The notes under the pieces: model-generated
Told to the model about the DNA's origin: nothing
Database searches by the model: none
Seen by the model: only the letters and a program-made list of their open reading frames with translations
Source: Daucus carota subsp. sativus
Taxonomy: Eukaryota > Streptophyta > Magnoliopsida > Apiales > Apiaceae
Assembly: GCF_001625215.2 (NCBI RefSeq)
Contig: NC_030388.2
Coordinates: 25,718,558 to 25,782,557 of the forward strand
Direction: 5' to 3'
Length of the DNA: 64,000 bases
Translations under genes and position numbers: made by a program
In this document: positions 44,323 to 57,248 of the stretch, piece by piece
Layout: each line of letters starts with the position of its first letter
How positions within the stretch are numbered: the first letter of the stretch is position 1

Positions 44323-47195
44323 TGTAACACCCCACTTTTACAATGGGGCTAAACGATTAAATAATTCTAAATTCATTCAGAAATAATATAATAATTTAAC
44401 AACCAAAATGTCAATATGGATAATAAAGTCTGAAACTCCATGATAATAAATCCAACAAAGTCTGAAACCAATAGAAATATAAGCTCTAAAGTCTTATTAT
44501 AGCCCCTAACAACGAAAGCAACTAAAGGTGGGTGTCACTCATCACGATCCCCGCTACCCCTGATTACCTGCGGAAAGAAAGCAAACGAGAGTGAGCCAAT
44601 GCCCAGTACGAATATAAAAATAGTGTAGGTGCAAAGAGTATCAATAATCTCGAAACAATGATTACAATAAATTGGTACAAATAAGTACCTCAAGTCACAA
44701 TAATCGAGATAAACAATGAACTATAAATAAGACTCAATGATGAATAAATGACACAATACGGGTCTCTTACACAAAACTGTACTTGCTCAACTCCAATCAC
44801 CGAGCAAATACAGAACAATGATTTCTTCTTCGGTTATCCACAAGAAGAAATAAAGAATGTATGAAACATTCCACAAAACAATAACGATCATGATCTTCTC
44901 ACGTCTCATACCCCAGAAACGTGCTCGTATGCTTAAATCACCGATACGAGTTGGTGTCTAGTTCACCTTTACTACGAACTCCATGTGAACATTGTCCGTG
45001 ATTTACCCACACGGATAAGTTTAAGAGCCCAAACAATTACAAAAGTTGCCGACTCAATGAACAAAATATATACAGTGGTACAATCATAAAACGAAAGGAA
45101 ACAATAGGAGTCAAGGCAACAATAATTCAAATATATGAAGGCCAAGTGAAAAGAGTGATGTGCAATAACAAAAGAGATTTTAAGAATGTCAAAATAATAA
45201 ATATCATAAATATTTATTATTTAAGTAAAAGAGAGAAAAGAATAGAATCCGTACCTGATATAACAACACTAATTTAGTTGTGATCAAAACTGAAGCTACT
45301 CCTCTTTATGAATCTATAATCAATTTAAATTAATTCAAACATATCAGTTTTATGCATTTCCAAGTTCAATCTTGTCACTATAAATAGTATATATATATCA
45401 CGTAAAATACAACTAACCAAAATAATTTAGGTGTCTTCCAACTATTATTCCAGGAGCGACATATTGCATAAAGAATTAAGTAAAACAATAACCATGAAGC
45501 CAATACTAGAACCTGGTTACTACAACTAGTTATAAATAATATTATAAACAAATAAAAAGCATAATCATCGTTTAGGCACTCAAGCAGCACAGCGTGGCAC
45601 CTGGTTCTATCACCAGACTTTATAAGCCATCAAACTACTTCAATTTAACCAACACTTATTACTGCATTAACTAGTAACGTCAGCCGGAAGGGTACAACTA
45701 CAAATAATAATAACAACAACAACGTATAATAATAATAATAACATATAAGCATATTTAGTACTCGATAATATTGTTATTAAATCTATATATAATATATAAT
45801 ATAGCAAGAGAATAAACTACACACAATCATCTTGAAGTTCAGATGCATGCACATATACACATATGCTTATACTTACTTACCTTTAATTTAATAAAAATAA
45901 AATAATCTCACACTTTAATAATAAACATAAGAAATATTATTGTTTTAAAGAATGGTACTAGTTTTAGTAACGGAACACAAGCTCGAGAACATGGTTATGA
46001 AACAAGAAATTTGGTGAGGATTAAAGTCATAATTATTACAAATAAAAATAATAAATACAGTAACTCTCTATTTTAAAACACAATAAAAGGATGCAGTGAT
46101 TTTGAAATCAGACTCTCAATTATTTTTAATTAAAATAACTAGCAAAACACATTATCAAAATCTAATTTACCAATATATAATAAGGCAAACTCTACTTTAT
46201 AAACAATCAATCCTCCAAACACTAGTACACTGCCCAAACTCCCGTATCTACGTAATAGGGTTCGGCACATGAGTCTGGACACCTTAGGCTTATAACCACA
46301 CTGAATTATCAACAAGTACCAAACGTAACAAAGTTACAGTTCCAATAAAATAGGATATTGCCAGAGTATTTAAAAAAAACAATACATGTAACCCCACATA
46401 TAAACCTTTAAGAAAATAACCAACAGTAGGAAATTCACATTAATAATCACCATATTAAAATATCATAAATATATGTACCCAGATTTCAATTATATAAATA
46501 AATTAATTAATTAATATAAAACCCAAATAAAGGAAGAATATGTACAAATGTATTTTGATGTAAAAAAAATACAAAACTAAATGAATAAATTAATTGGTAA
46601 TTAGATATACAAGAGGTATTTTGCTTACCGAAATAGAATGCTCTCAAAATGATGAATGCAGCACAGCGTATAATTAGTATACTAATTATGAACCTGAAAT
46701 AAATTCAACACAATTAATATAATTTTTTATAAGTGTAACAAATATATTTGGGTATGAAGATTTGAATCAAACCTCCACCATTTACCAAGAATTACCAGTA
46801 TGTAACTTTCTCGTCGCACCTTCCTTAATAATATGCTACACCTTGTATATTGCACCAAAATCTATCCAATCATGTACTGTGTTTTACTACCGCATGCATA
46901 CTCTCTCACGCTTGCCACCAGTAGAATAATTATATTTAACTCTGTTGTGGATGACTTAGATGTGTTCTCGAAATTTATAGTAAATAAAGATAAGTATGCT
47001 TTAAAGATTAGCATCAAAATATTCAAAATATTATGCCTCATCTAAAGTTTAGTTACAGTTTTATCCTAATCCTTAACCAACTAATTAGTCGATTATGCAT
47101 ATCCACAATAATATTTAGAATATAAACCAAAGATTGTTTTAATATTATTTTATAATATTAATAACTAATTAAATAATAAAAACCTGGTTGTTATA
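44323..47195 (-). repeat. 3' LTR of the chromovirus
   Basis: 2873 bp, on the plus strand starting TGTAACACCCCAC and ending GGTTGTTATA. Apparently identical to 51915-54787 by eye. Contains no real gene; the short frames inside it recur identically in the other LTR. Confidence 0.9.
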
Positions 47196-47196
47196 T

Positions 47197-47210
47197 CCTT
47201 CCCCCCTTAA
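47197..47210 (-). other. Polypurine tract of the chromovirus
   Basis: On the element's sense strand TTAAGGGGGGAAGG lies immediately before the 3' LTR and about 20 nt after the gag-pol stop codon. It primes plus-strand DNA synthesis. Confidence 0.8.
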
Positions 47211-47230
47211 CAATAATTTCGTCCTCGAAA

Positions 47231-50200
47231 TTAAAGGCACGAACCTGATTCAAAAAGATATGGGTACTTTGCGCGAACAGACTCCTCAGTTTCCCACGTA
47301 GCTTCTCGAACATCATGGTTCTTCCAAAGAATCTTAACAAAAGGAATCGTGTTTTTACGCAAGACTCTCTCCTCTCTCGCCAATATAGCCTCGGCCTCTT
47401 CTTCACAAGACAAGTCCTCTCGAAATGCGTCCAAAGGATACTGAACAATATGATGTGGATGGTAAACATATTTTCTCAAAAGTGATGCGTGGAATACATT
47501 ATGAATCCGTGATAACTGTGGTGGCAATGCAACTCTATACGCCACTGTTCCGACTCTCTCAAGAATCTCGAAAGGTCCAATATACCTCGGACTCAATTTA
47601 CCCTTTTGACCGAACCGCTGAATGCCCTTCGAAGGAGATACTTTTAGAAAAACGTTGTCACCAACTTTAAACTCATACTCTCGTCGACCTTTATCTGCAT
47701 AACTCTTTTGTCTTGACCGGGCCTGTCTAAGCCTCTCTCGAGCTACCTCTACCTTATCGGTAGTGACCTGAACCAGATCGGGACCCTCCAAAAGTTTCTC
47801 ACCCACTTCATTCCAACAAGTTGGTGTTCTACACTTGCGCCCATAAAGTGCCTCAAAGGGAGCCATACCAATGCTCGCCTGCCAACTGTTGTTGTAAGCA
47901 AACTCCACCAACGGCAGATACTCATCCCAATTTCCTGACCAATCCAATGCACATGCTCGTAACATATCTTCCAAAGTCTGAATTGTCCGCTCTGACTGTC
48001 CATCTGTCTGTGGATGAAAAGCTGTACTGTAGTTTAGTTTGGTACCCCATGCTTTCTGAAATCCTTGCCAAAATTTTGAAGTGAATCTAGGGTCTCTATC
48101 AGAAACAATCGAAACTGGAATCCCATGAAGTCTCACAATCTCATTCCTGTACGCTAGTGCTAAACCCTCCAAGCTCGTACTACCACGAATAGCCAAAAAG
48201 TGTGCTGATTTGGTAAGCCTGTCCACAATCACCCATATTGCATCATTCTTCCTCAAAGTCCTCGGCAATCCCATCACAAAATCCATACATATGTGCTCCC
48301 ACTTCCAAGTAGGCATTTCCAAAGGCTGTAACAATCCACTGGGTCTCTGATGCTCTATCTTCACCTGCTGACAAGTCAAACACTTTGAAACAAACTCGGC
48401 TATATCACGTTTCATACCAATCCACCAAAAATGTTCCTTTAAGTCATGATACATCTTTGTTCCACCTGGATGAATTGAAAATGGTGACCGATGAGCTTCC
48501 TCCATCACTTCCTCCCTAAGTTCCTTGTTATCGGGCACACATAATCGGTTACCCATCCAAACAATACCCTGATCATCAATGCGAAGTTCGGGTTGCTTTC
48601 CAGCTTCCATGCTCTGTATAAGGTACCACAACTCTCCATCACCATCCTGAGCTGCCTTAATCCTCGAGATAAGACTAGGCTCCACGTGCATACTTGCCAC
48701 CATACCAACAACATCATGATGATAAAACTCCAAGACAAACTTCTCAATATCGCGTTGAAGAGGTCTCTGTTGTGTCATCAATGCTGCCAAATTCCCAAAG
48801 TTCTTCCGACTCAAGGCATCTGCTACCTTATTAGCCTTCCCCGGATGATATTGAATACTCACATCATAATCCTTCAATAGCTCAATCCATCGCCTCTGCC
48901 TCATGTTAAGCTCCCTCTGGGTAAAAATATACTTCAGACTTTTGTGATCAGTAAATATCTCACATTTATCGCCATACAAATAGTGTCGCCAAATCTTTAG
49001 TGCAAAAATCACGGCCGCAAGCTCTAAATCGTGTGTCGGGTAGTTCACTTCATACGGTTTTAGTTGCCTTGAAGCGTAGGCGATCACCTTCCCATGCTGC
49101 ATCAGTACACATCCAAGTCCCTTCTTTGAAGCATCACTGTAAATCACATAACCACCCATTCCAGATGGTAGAGTCAACACTGGAGATGTCACAAGTCTCT
49201 TCTTCAATTCCTGAAAACTAGCCTCACATTCGTCAGTCCATATAAATTTGTTGCTTTTCCGAGTCAACTGCGTCAATGGCATAGCAATGGTCGAGAAACC
49301 CTCAACAAAACGTCGATAATAGCCAGCAAGTCCAAGAAAACTCCTCACCTCCGTCACAGTGCTAGGTCTTGGCCAGTTTGTAATAGCCTCCACCTTTCCA
49401 GGGTCCACCTTGATTCCGTCTGCTGATACGATATGTCCCAAAAAGGCAACCTGATCGAGCCAAAATTCACACTTCTTATACTTTGCATACAATTTGTGCT
49501 CCCGTAGAGTTTCCAATACCACTCTAAGATGCTCCTCATGTTCCTCTTTAGTCTTTGAGTACACCAAGATGTCATCAATAAACACGATCACAAATTTGTC
49601 GAGAAAGTCTTTGAATACCCTGTTCATCAAGTCCATAAAGACTGCTGGTGCGTTGGTCAACCCGAAAGACATTACTAAGAACTCGTAGTGCCCATACCGA
49701 GTCCTAAATGCTGTCTTAGGGATATCGCTTGCCTTCACTCTCAACTGATGATAGCCTGAACGAAGATCAATCTTTGAGAAATATTTTGCCCCCTGAAGCT
49801 GGTCAAATAAATCATCAATCCTGGGTAGTGGGTACCTATTCTTCACAGTAATTCGATTCAACTCCCGATAGTCGATACAAAGCCTCATCGAACCATCCTT
49901 CTTCTTAACAAATAATACTGGTGCTCCCCATGGTGAAACACTAGGTCTGATGAAGCCTTTATCAAGTAATTCTTGCAGCTGTTCCTTCAATTCTTGCAGT
50001 TCAAGCGGAGCCATCCTATACGGAGCCTTAGAAATTGGTTGCGCATCGGGTAACAAATCAATAGAAAATTCCACCTCTCTATGTGGTGGTAATCCATCCA
50101 AATCTTCTGGAAATACATCAGGAAACTCACGAGCCACACTCACGTCATCAAGTTCAGTCTGCTCCATAGAAGAATCAACAATATGAGCCAAGTATCCCTC

Positions 50201-51778
50201 ACAACCATGTGCAATCATCTTCTGTGCCTTAATGGCTGAAATAAATTTTCCCAGAGAAGCAAGCTTAGAACCTTGGAACTCAAACTCGGGTGAAATTGGG
50301 TCGCCAAAAATTATCTTCTTCTGCTGACAGTCGATAGTAGCCTTGTGTTGTTCCAACCAATCCATCCCCAAAATAACATCAAAGTCTCGCATCGGAATAG
50401 GTAAGAGATCAACAGATAATTCCCTATCTTCAATTCTAACCACACACTCAAGATATTGAACATTCACAGACATATTTAACCCCATAGGGTTAGCAACAGA
50501 AAATTCAGACAACAATATAGTAGGTGCAATGCATAGATGTTCGACGTAAGATGTAGAAACAAATGAATGTGTAGCACCAGTGTCAAATAAGACTGTAGCA
50601 TCACAATTACCAATCGGAAGTGTTCCTGTAATGGTACCTGAAGAGTTAGCCGCATCCTTTGCAGTGAGAGAAAACACGCGTCCAGAACTTTTCTGCTCAT
50701 TCTTCCCAGTATTATTATTCTGGTCCCCAGACTTCTTTAATGGTGCCTTGCAGTCCTTGATAGTATGGCCTTGACGGCCACAATTGAAACATGCTCTGGA
50801 AATCCAGTGACAAACACCACTGTGCATTTTCCCACAGTGTGCACAAGCAGACCTTCCTCCATTCTGACCAGTTTGACCGCCTGACTGACTCCCAGATTGA
50901 TTGCCTGACCTGTTTTGCTGATTCCCCTGATTCCCATTTTTCTGCTGAAAGCTGCGGGTGTTGTACCTCTGATTGTTCTGTCTAAATCCGCCCGAAGATC
51001 CACCATTATTCTGGAATTTGGGCGGATCATCATCTCTCTTCCTCTTCTGACCCTGCATGTCCTTTTGTTTACGAAAATCAGCCTGATGAAGCTCCTGGTC
51101 CCTGGCACTATCAACTAAGCTGTCCATAGTGGTGTAGCGGTTGGCGATAATATGATTCCGGATTGAAGTCTTTAGAGCCCACTTGAACTTCATAATTTTA
51201 TCAGCATCGTTCCCAGCAATAGACCGAGCATAATTAGCCAACCTCTGAAATCGAATCTGGAAATCTGCCACAGACTCATCCTCCTTCTGAGCAATATTCT
51301 GGTACTCACGAGCATACTCCTCCCGAACACTAGCAGGAAAATATCTCTGATCAAAATGTGCCTTGAACACATTCCAGGTGAGAGTGTCCTCATACCCAGC
51401 TGCATGAGAAGCCACCACTGACTTCCACCAAGTACTAGCATCCCCCTCAAGACGGTAGATACCAAAACGAGCTTTCTCCTCCTCAGAACAATTTAGGACC
51501 CGAAATATTTTCTCCATGTGATCAATCCAAGCCTCAGCATCCATAGGGTGTTTAGCTTCCTTAAAAACATTGGGCCGCTGCTTCATAAAACGGTCAAACA
51601 TAGTCTGGCCTTCCTGATTGGGCACATTACCAGGAGTATTCTGCCTTTGCTGATTAGCTACCTCCCTAACCATGTCCAAGAAAGTTTCCCTGTCCATCAC
51701 GATCTGTTGTCCTCCTGCATTATTTCTCGAGGTATCTCTTCTAGGCGGCATCCTGCAACATTTATTATGAGAACACAT
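47231..51778 (-). CDS. Intact gag-pol polyprotein of a chromovirus
   Basis: A single open frame of 1515 codons; the true start is probably the MPPRRD Met at residue 10 (position 51751). In order: Gag capsid domain (about 75-230), zinc knuckle CX2CX4HX4C at 330-343 preceded by a second Cys/His cluster, aspartic protease DTGA at 399-402, reverse transcriptase (about 590-770) with FIDD at 733-736, RNase H (about 870-990; D882, D944), integrase with H1096, H1103, C1133 and C1136, then D1166, D1227 and E1263 (D-35-E), and a C-terminal chromodomain at about 1463-1510 ([26 protein letters not shown]). No frameshift or stop interrupts it. Gag and Pol are fused in one frame, as in Tekay elements. All catalytic residues are present, so the copy may be autonomous. 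Confidence 0.95.
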   Translation of the reverse strand: MCSHNKCCRMPPRRDTSRNNAGGQQIVMDRETFLDMVREVANQQRQNTPGNVPNQEGQTMFDRFMKQRPNVFKEAKHPMDAEAWIDHMEKIFRVLNCSEEEKARFGIYRLEGDASTWWKSVVASHAAGYEDTLTWNVFKAHFDQRYFPASVREEYAREYQNIAQKEDESVADFQIRFQRLANYARSIAGNDADKIMKFKWALKTSIRNHIIANRYTTMDSLVDSARDQELHQADFRKQKDMQGQKRKRDDDPPKFQNNGGSSGGFRQNNQRYNTRSFQQKNGNQGNQQNRSGNQSGSQSGGQTGQNGGRSACAHCGKMHSGVCHWISRACFNCGRQGHTIKDCKAPLKKSGDQNNNTGKNEQKSSGRVFSLTAKDAANSSGTITGTLPIGNCDATVLFDTGATHSFVSTSYVEHLCIAPTILLSEFSVANPMGLNMSVNVQYLECVVRIEDRELSVDLLPIPMRDFDVILGMDWLEQHKATIDCQQKKIIFGDPISPEFEFQGSKLASLGKFISAIKAQKMIAHGCEGYLAHIVDSSMEQTELDDVSVAREFPDVFPEDLDGLPPHREVEFSIDLLPDAQPISKAPYRMAPLELQELKEQLQELLDKGFIRPSVSPWGAPVLFVKKKDGSMRLCIDYRELNRITVKNRYPLPRIDDLFDQLQGAKYFSKIDLRSGYHQLRVKASDIPKTAFRTRYGHYEFLVMSFGLTNAPAVFMDLMNRVFKDFLDKFVIVFIDDILVYSKTKEEHEEHLRVVLETLREHKLYAKYKKCEFWLDQVAFLGHIVSADGIKVDPGKVEAITNWPRPSTVTEVRSFLGLAGYYRRFVEGFSTIAMPLTQLTRKSNKFIWTDECEASFQELKKRLVTSPVLTLPSGMGGYVIYSDASKKGLGCVLMQHGKVIAYASRQLKPYEVNYPTHDLELAAVIFALKIWRHYLYGDKCEIFTDHKSLKYIFTQRELNMRQRRWIELLKDYDVSIQYHPGKANKVADALSRKNFGNLAALMTQQRPLQRDIEKFVLEFYHHDVVGMVASMHVEPSLISRIKAAQDGDGELWYLIQSMEAGKQPELRIDDQGIVWMGNRLCVPDNKELREEVMEEAHRSPFSIHPGGTKMYHDLKEHFWWIGMKRDIAEFVSKCLTCQQVKIEHQRPSGLLQPLEMPTWKWEHICMDFVMGLPRTLRKNDAIWVIVDRLTKSAHFLAIRGSTSLEGLALAYRNEIVRLHGIPVSIVSDRDPRFTSKFWQGFQKAWGTKLNYSTAFHPQTDGQSERTIQTLEDMLRACALDWSGNWDEYLPLVEFAYNNSWQASIGMAPFEALYGRKCRTPTCWNEVGEKLLEGPDLVQVTTDKVEVARERLRQARSRQKSYADKGRREYEFKVGDNVFLKVSPSKGIQRFGQKGKLSPRYIGPFEILERVGTVAYRVALPPQLSRIHNVFHASLLRKYVYHPHHIVQYPLDAFREDLSCEEEAEAILAREERVLRKNTIPFVKILWKNHDVREATWETEESVRAKYPYLFESGSCL

Positions 51779-51896
51779 ATAGAGTGAATATCGAGTAAAT
51801 ATCGCAGTTATATCAAAATCTTACTTCTACCCATACGAAGTCAACCCAAAACTCACAGGTCAAATGCCCTAAGGCTAGTCTACAGAATCATAACCT

Positions 51897-51910
51897 GGGC
51901 TCTGATGCCA
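51897..51910 (-). other. Primer-binding site (initiator-Met tRNA-like)
   Basis: Sense strand reads TGGCATCAGAGCCC four bases after the 5' LTR end (GTTACA). The usual plant iMet site is TGGTATCAGAGC, so one base differs. Confidence 0.8.
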
Positions 51911-51914
51911 AAAA

Positions 51915-54787
51915 TGTAACACCCCACTTTTACAATGGGGCTAAACGATTAAATAATTCTAAATTCATTCAGAAATAATATAATAATTTAACAACCAAAA
52001 TGTCAATATGGATAATAAAGTCTGAAACTCCATGATAATAAATCCAACAAAGTCTGAAACCAATAGAAATATAAGCTCTAAAGTCTTATTATAGCCCCTA
52101 ACAACGAAAGCAACTAAAGGTGGGTGTCACTCATCACGATCCCCGCTACCCCTGATTACCTGCGGAAAGAAAGCAAACGAGAGTGAGCCAATGCCCAGTA
52201 CGAATATAAAAATAGTGTAGGTGCAAAGAGTATCAATAATCTCGAAACAATGATTACAATAAATTGGTACAAATAAGTACCTCAAGTCACAATAATCGAG
52301 ATAAACAATGAACTATAAATAAGACTCAATGATGAATAAATGACACAATACGGGTCTCTTACACAAAACTGTACTTGCTCAACTCCAATCACCGAGCAAA
52401 TACAGAACAATGATTTCTTCTTCGGTTATCCACAAGAAGAAATAAAGAATGTATGAAACATTCCACAAAACAATAACGATCATGATCTTCTCACGTCTCA
52501 TACCCCAGAAACGTGCTCGTATGCTTAAATCACCGATACGAGTTGGTGTCTAGTTCACCTTTACTACGAACTCCATGTGAACATTGTCCGTGATTTACCC
52601 ACACGGATAAGTTTAAGAGCCCAAACAATTACAAAAGTTGCCGACTCAATGAACAAAATATATACAGTGGTACAATCATAAAACGAAAGGAAACAATAGG
52701 AGTCAAGGCAACAATAATTCAAATATATGAAGGCCAAGTGAAAAGAGTGATGTGCAATAACAAAAGAGATTTTAAGAATGTCAAAATAATAAATATCATA
52801 AATATTTATTATTTAAGTAAAAGAGAGAAAAGAATAGAATCCGTACCTGATATAACAACACTAATTTAGTTGTGATCAAAACTGAAGCTACTCCTCTTTA
52901 TGAATCTATAATCAATTTAAATTAATTCAAACATATCAGTTTTATGCATTTCCAAGTTCAATCTTGTCACTATAAATAGTATATATATATCACGTAAAAT
53001 ACAACTAACCAAAATAATTTAGGTGTCTTCCAACTATTATTCCAGGAGCGACATATTGCATAAAGAATTAAGTAAAACAATAACCATGAAGCCAATACTA
53101 GAACCTGGTTACTACAACTAGTTATAAATAATATTATAAACAAATAAAAAGCATAATCATCGTTTAGGCACTCAAGCAGCACAGCGTGGCACCTGGTTCT
53201 ATCACCAGACTTTATAAGCCATCAAACTACTTCAATTTAACCAACACTTATTACTGCATTAACTAGTAACGTCAGCCGGAAGGGTACAACTACAAATAAT
53301 AATAACAACAACAACGTATAATAATAATAATAACATATAAGCATATTTAGTACTCGATAATATTGTTATTAAATCTATATATAATATATAATATAGCAAG
53401 AGAATAAACTACACACAATCATCTTGAAGTTCAGATGCATGCACATATACACATATGCTTATACTTACTTACCTTTAATTTAATAAAAATAAAATAATCT
53501 CACACTTTAATAATAAACATAAGAAATATTATTGTTTTAAAGAATGGTACTAGTTTTAGTAACGGAACACAAGCTCGAGAACATGGTTATGAAACAAGAA
53601 ATTTGGTGAGGATTAAAGTCATAATTATTACAAATAAAAATAATAAATACAGTAACTCTCTATTTTAAAACACAATAAAAGGATGCAGTGATTTTGAAAT
53701 CAGACTCTCAATTATTTTTAATTAAAATAACTAGCAAAACACATTATCAAAATCTAATTTACCAATATATAATAAGGCAAACTCTACTTTATAAACAATC
53801 AATCCTCCAAACACTAGTACACTGCCCAAACTCCCGTATCTACGTAATAGGGTTCGGCACATGAGTCTGGACACCTTAGGCTTATAACCACACTGAATTA
53901 TCAACAAGTACCAAACGTAACAAAGTTACAGTTCCAATAAAATAGGATATTGCCAGAGTATTTAAAAAAAACAATACATGTAACCCCACATATAAACCTT
54001 TAAGAAAATAACCAACAGTAGGAAATTCACATTAATAATCACCATATTAAAATATCATAAATATATGTACCCAGATTTCAATTATATAAATAAATTAATT
54101 AATTAATATAAAACCCAAATAAAGGAAGAATATGTACAAATGTATTTTGATGTAAAAAAAATACAAAACTAAATGAATAAATTAATTGGTAATTAGATAT
54201 ACAAGAGGTATTTTGCTTACCGAAATAGAATGCTCTCAAAATGATGAATGCAGCACAGCGTATAATTAGTATACTAATTATGAACCTGAAATAAATTCAA
54301 CACAATTAATATAATTTTTTATAAGTGTAACAAATATATTTGGGTATGAAGATTTGAATCAAACCTCCACCATTTACCAAGAATTACCAGTATGTAACTT
54401 TCTCGTCGCACCTTCCTTAATAATATGCTACACCTTGTATATTGCACCAAAATCTATCCAATCATGTACTGTGTTTTACTACCGCATGCATACTCTCTCA
54501 CGCTTGCCACCAGTAGAATAATTATATTTAACTCTGTTGTGGATGACTTAGATGTGTTCTCGAAATTTATAGTAAATAAAGATAAGTATGCTTTAAAGAT
54601 TAGCATCAAAATATTCAAAATATTATGCCTCATCTAAAGTTTAGTTACAGTTTTATCCTAATCCTTAACCAACTAATTAGTCGATTATGCATATCCACAA
54701 TAATATTTAGAATATAAACCAAAGATTGTTTTAATATTATTTTATAATATTAATAACTAATTAAATAATAAAAACCTGGTTGTTATA
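51915..54787 (-). repeat. 5' LTR of the chromovirus
   Basis: Second copy of the 2873-bp LTR, which would hold the element's promoter. It continues on the plus strand to GTTATA, followed by hAT sequence TCTAATTGG. Confidence 0.9.
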
Positions 54788-55539
54788 TCTAATTGGCTCG
54801 GTTTCGGTTATAAAACCGACTAATATAAAAATGAAAAATAATATACAAACGAGAGACAATGGCGCATGTAATCTGTGAAATCAGAGCCTCAAACTAATCT
54901 ACTAAACCAAAGTTGCTGACATGATTATCAGGCTTAAAGAAAAGATGGACGAGCCTAATGTGAATGCTTACCAGATTCTGATATTCCTATGTTTGAGCTT
55001 TGAAATCAAAATTTATACTACAAGCTTATGACTTTCAAAGTAATAAATTAGAAATTTTAAGGAAGATTTACAACCTTCAAAAATTACCTGCAGTTTCTAG
55101 TTACATTATCTTATTCAGGAAGTTTCATAACACTTAAGCTAGTAATACCAAAGAGGCAGTGCATGAAATGATTTTGCAGCAGCTAAAGCAGGACAGAAAA
55201 AGAACATGAAGAATTTGGTGAAAAAATGGTTATCGGAGGTTTGAAAGGCAAGTAGATGATTCAGTAGGAAGCCTGGAACCCAAAGCATACAGAAGAAATT
55301 AACATTAGCCCAACTCATAAAATATAATATATTTGTTTCTTTAAAGTTGTTTTTAAATTTAAAATATATATTATTTATTTATTAAATAATCGGTTCGGTT
55401 TTAACCAATAACCGGAACCGAACCAATAACATTGGTTCGGTTTTTTATTTTTCGATTTCGGTTTCGAATCGATTTTTTCGGCTCGGTTTTTACCGGTTTT
55501 TATCGATTTTGGTTTTTTTCGGTTTTTTGCTCAGCCCTA

Positions 55540-55547
55540 CTCCTCAG
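55540..55547. repeat. 8-bp target duplication, right (hAT)
   Basis: CTCCTCAG, matching 44178-44185. Confidence 0.85.
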
Positions 55548-55607
55548 TCCTTGGCTCCTAGCTACTAGTCGAGGCCAGAGGCCGGCTCCAGCAGCTGGAG
55601 AACCTTA

Positions 55608-55938
55608 GAGCATCTGCAACACGGGGTCGTTTATTGCCTTGATCCACGAGATTTTAGAAACGGCCAGACACTTTCTTTAATCTAGCGTTGCACCAACTTA
55701 TAAAAAGTGGCCAGTCCCACTTCCCCGGGCTCAGCCCACTTTGTTATTTATATTATTTCTATTCCTGTTTTCTATTTGGTTGACGCAAGTCAGCAAGATG
55801 GAAGATTATTATACACTATAAAATAGGTAGGTAAATTATTTTATATCGCTTGTGCGTTGGAGCACTTTGGCTCAAGTCCAGTTTTTAATTAGCTGGGTCC
55901 AAGAGAAGAGGAAATGGGCTCCTCCGTTGCTGATGCTC
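55608..55938. mobile_element. Tourist-like MITE, GAGCATCTGCAAC ends
   Basis: 331 bp with left end GAGCATCTGCAACACGGGG and right end GTTGCTGATGCTC, flanked by TTA at 55605-55607 and 55939-55941. Internally related to 37236-37536. It lies 60 bp right of the hAT target duplication. Confidence 0.8.
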
Positions 55939-56169
55939 TTAAACTCTTTTACTCATGTGACATGATGATATTTCATTTGATTTTCGTTTCACTTTTAAAA
56001 TAGCTACGCTATAAACTTTAAAATTTATATTAGAACTTTTTGAAATAATATATGACATATTTTTATTTTTTTCGCATCAAGTAGCAGCAATCATCCATCA
56101 CAACATAACTAAGGAGATATTTTTTTTATGTTAAACTGATTTCCAGGTCAGCTTGCGCGTACTCGACTA

Positions 56170-56315
56170 ATGTGATTGCACATACTTGCACACTCGTACT
56201 CCTTTTGCACACTCAAACCCTTGAGCATAATAGCCACTTATTCTCGGAGCGTCCGGAAATTGGACTCGTGACCTCGAGACAACACGATTTAAACGCTACT
56301 ACCCAACCATCTATG
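56170..56315 (-). mobile_element. Old tRNA-derived SINE fragment
   Basis: Minus strand has A-box-like TAGATGGTTGGGTAGTAGC and B-box-like GAGGTCACGAGTCCAATT, then a tail with CTCAAGGGTTTGAGTGTGC. Heads of this kind are typical of plant SINEs. Boundaries uncertain. Confidence 0.5.
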
Positions 56316-56545
56316 TTTAATAATTTTTGGTTAAAACAAAACAAGAGAACTTGAGAGAAGAAATAAAAAGAGAAAGTGAAAATTCTTTTTCGACGTATTC
56401 TTGAGTTCATAATAAAAAGAGAAAGAAGTTTTTAGAAAGAACTTCAAATCTGACATTTCCAGCTGCATAACATGAGTGTATTTAACAAACCAACTTGTCA
56501 ATAAGATAAATATTTCTAAAATGCACAAGTAAAGAATCGAAAAGG

Positions 56546-56868
56546 GCCCGCAAGGGTTGGTTCAGCTGGTTAAAGAGAGGACATGTATCCTCTTGGTCAC
56601 AGGTTCGACTCCCGAAGGGAGCAGAATTTGTGATTATGCCTCCTGGATCAGAGCCTGTCGCGCTTAGGTGCGGTTTACCTTGGTTCACGTAGTTTGCTAA
56701 GGCTATTGTGCGGTTTACCTTGGTTCACGTAGTTTGCTAAGGCTATTGTGCGGTTTACCTTGGTTCACGTAGTTTGCTAAGGCTATTGCGTGAGCTCGTG
56801 GGTTTACCCAGTGCGCACCCGAAGGGTAGCGGCTGCGGGTTCCCACGTTAAAAAAAAATAAAAATAAA
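56546..56868 (+). mobile_element. SINE with internal 40-bp triplication and 11-bp target duplication
   Basis: About 320 bp. The tRNA-like head has A box TGGTTCAGCTGGTTAAAG and B box AGGTTCGACTCCC; the element ends in A-rich (AAAAAT)n. Direct repeats AATCGAAAAGG at 56535-56545 and 56869-56879 are its target duplication. The body includes three tandem 40-bp units. The conserved promoter boxes suggest a relatively recent copy. Confidence 0.85.
56668..56787 (+). repeat. Three identical tandem 40-bp units in the SINE body
   Basis: Units start at 56668, 56708 and 56748, each beginning GTGCGGTTTACCTTGGTTC. No difference between them was seen, so expansion was recent. Confidence 0.95.
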
Positions 56869-56991
56869 AATCGAAAAGGTACAACTTTTACTGGGCATCG
56901 AAAGTTGATTCATTTTCTATCTAGAAAACATTATAAACTGCGGATATATAACCAATTATTATATATTATAAGTATCCATTCAAGTAAGAAG

Positions 56992-57173
56992 CTCTGTTCT
57001 AAAAGTCGGTGATTAATCACGATTAATCACTGATTAATCCTGTTCCGTAGCTCGCCGAACTGATTAAATCTCCGATTAATTCGATTAATCCCAGATTAAT
57101 TCAATTAATCACCGGTTAATCCCTATTCCGTAACTTCACTGATTAAGTTCGATTTCCGCTTTTTACAACACCG
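56992..57173. mobile_element. hAT-like MITE made of ATTAATC repeats
   Basis: About 182 bp, left end CTCTGTTCTAAAAGTCGG, right end (inverse) CGGTGTTGTAAAAAGCGG, with imperfect flanking 8-mers GTAAGAAG and GTAAAAAA. The interior is mostly variants of GATTAATC. Its ends resemble those of the neighbouring 57249-57807 element. Confidence 0.6.
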
Positions 57174-57248
57174 GTAAAAAAGCAACACTGGCAAGAAGAT
57201 AGAGCCACAAAAGTGTGCTTATTAACAACTAGGAAATATTCTAAAAAG

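Larger units (their letters stand above)
44323..54787 (-). mobile_element. Complete Ty3/gypsy LTR retrotransposon, Tekay/Del-type chromovirus
   Basis: About 10.5 kb element in minus orientation: 5' LTR 51915-54787, primer-binding site, single gag-pol frame, polypurine tract, 3' LTR 44323-47195. The integrase C-terminal chromodomain, long LTRs and initiator-Met primer site fit the Tekay (Del) lineage. I noticed no difference between the LTRs and their offset is constantly 7592, so the insertion appears young. It is nested inside a hAT element. I did not find a 5-bp target duplication at the expected edges. Confidence 0.9.
44186..55539. mobile_element. hAT-type non-autonomous element interrupted by a chromovirus
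   Basis: Outer element with ends TAGGGGAGAGCA (left) and TGCTCAGCCCTA (right; inverse TAGGGCTGAGCA), flanked by 8-bp duplications CTCCTCAG. Next to both ends lie CGGTTCGGTTT-type GC/T repeats. Without the 10.5 kb retrotransposon inside it would be about 0.9 kb: 44186-44322 plus about 54788-55539. The right part contains non-repetitive DNA (54850-55320) with no recognised transposase domain. The 8-bp duplication supports hAT. Confidence 0.8.

Noticed and set aside
45378..45590. 70-codon frame found twice, here and at 52970-53182
   Set aside because: It lies inside the LTRs, which are duplicated by the transposition mechanism. Duplication here is not evidence of coding.
56668..56787. Possible CRISPR-like repeat array
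   Set aside because: Three direct 40-bp units have no spacers and lie in a eukaryotic SINE.
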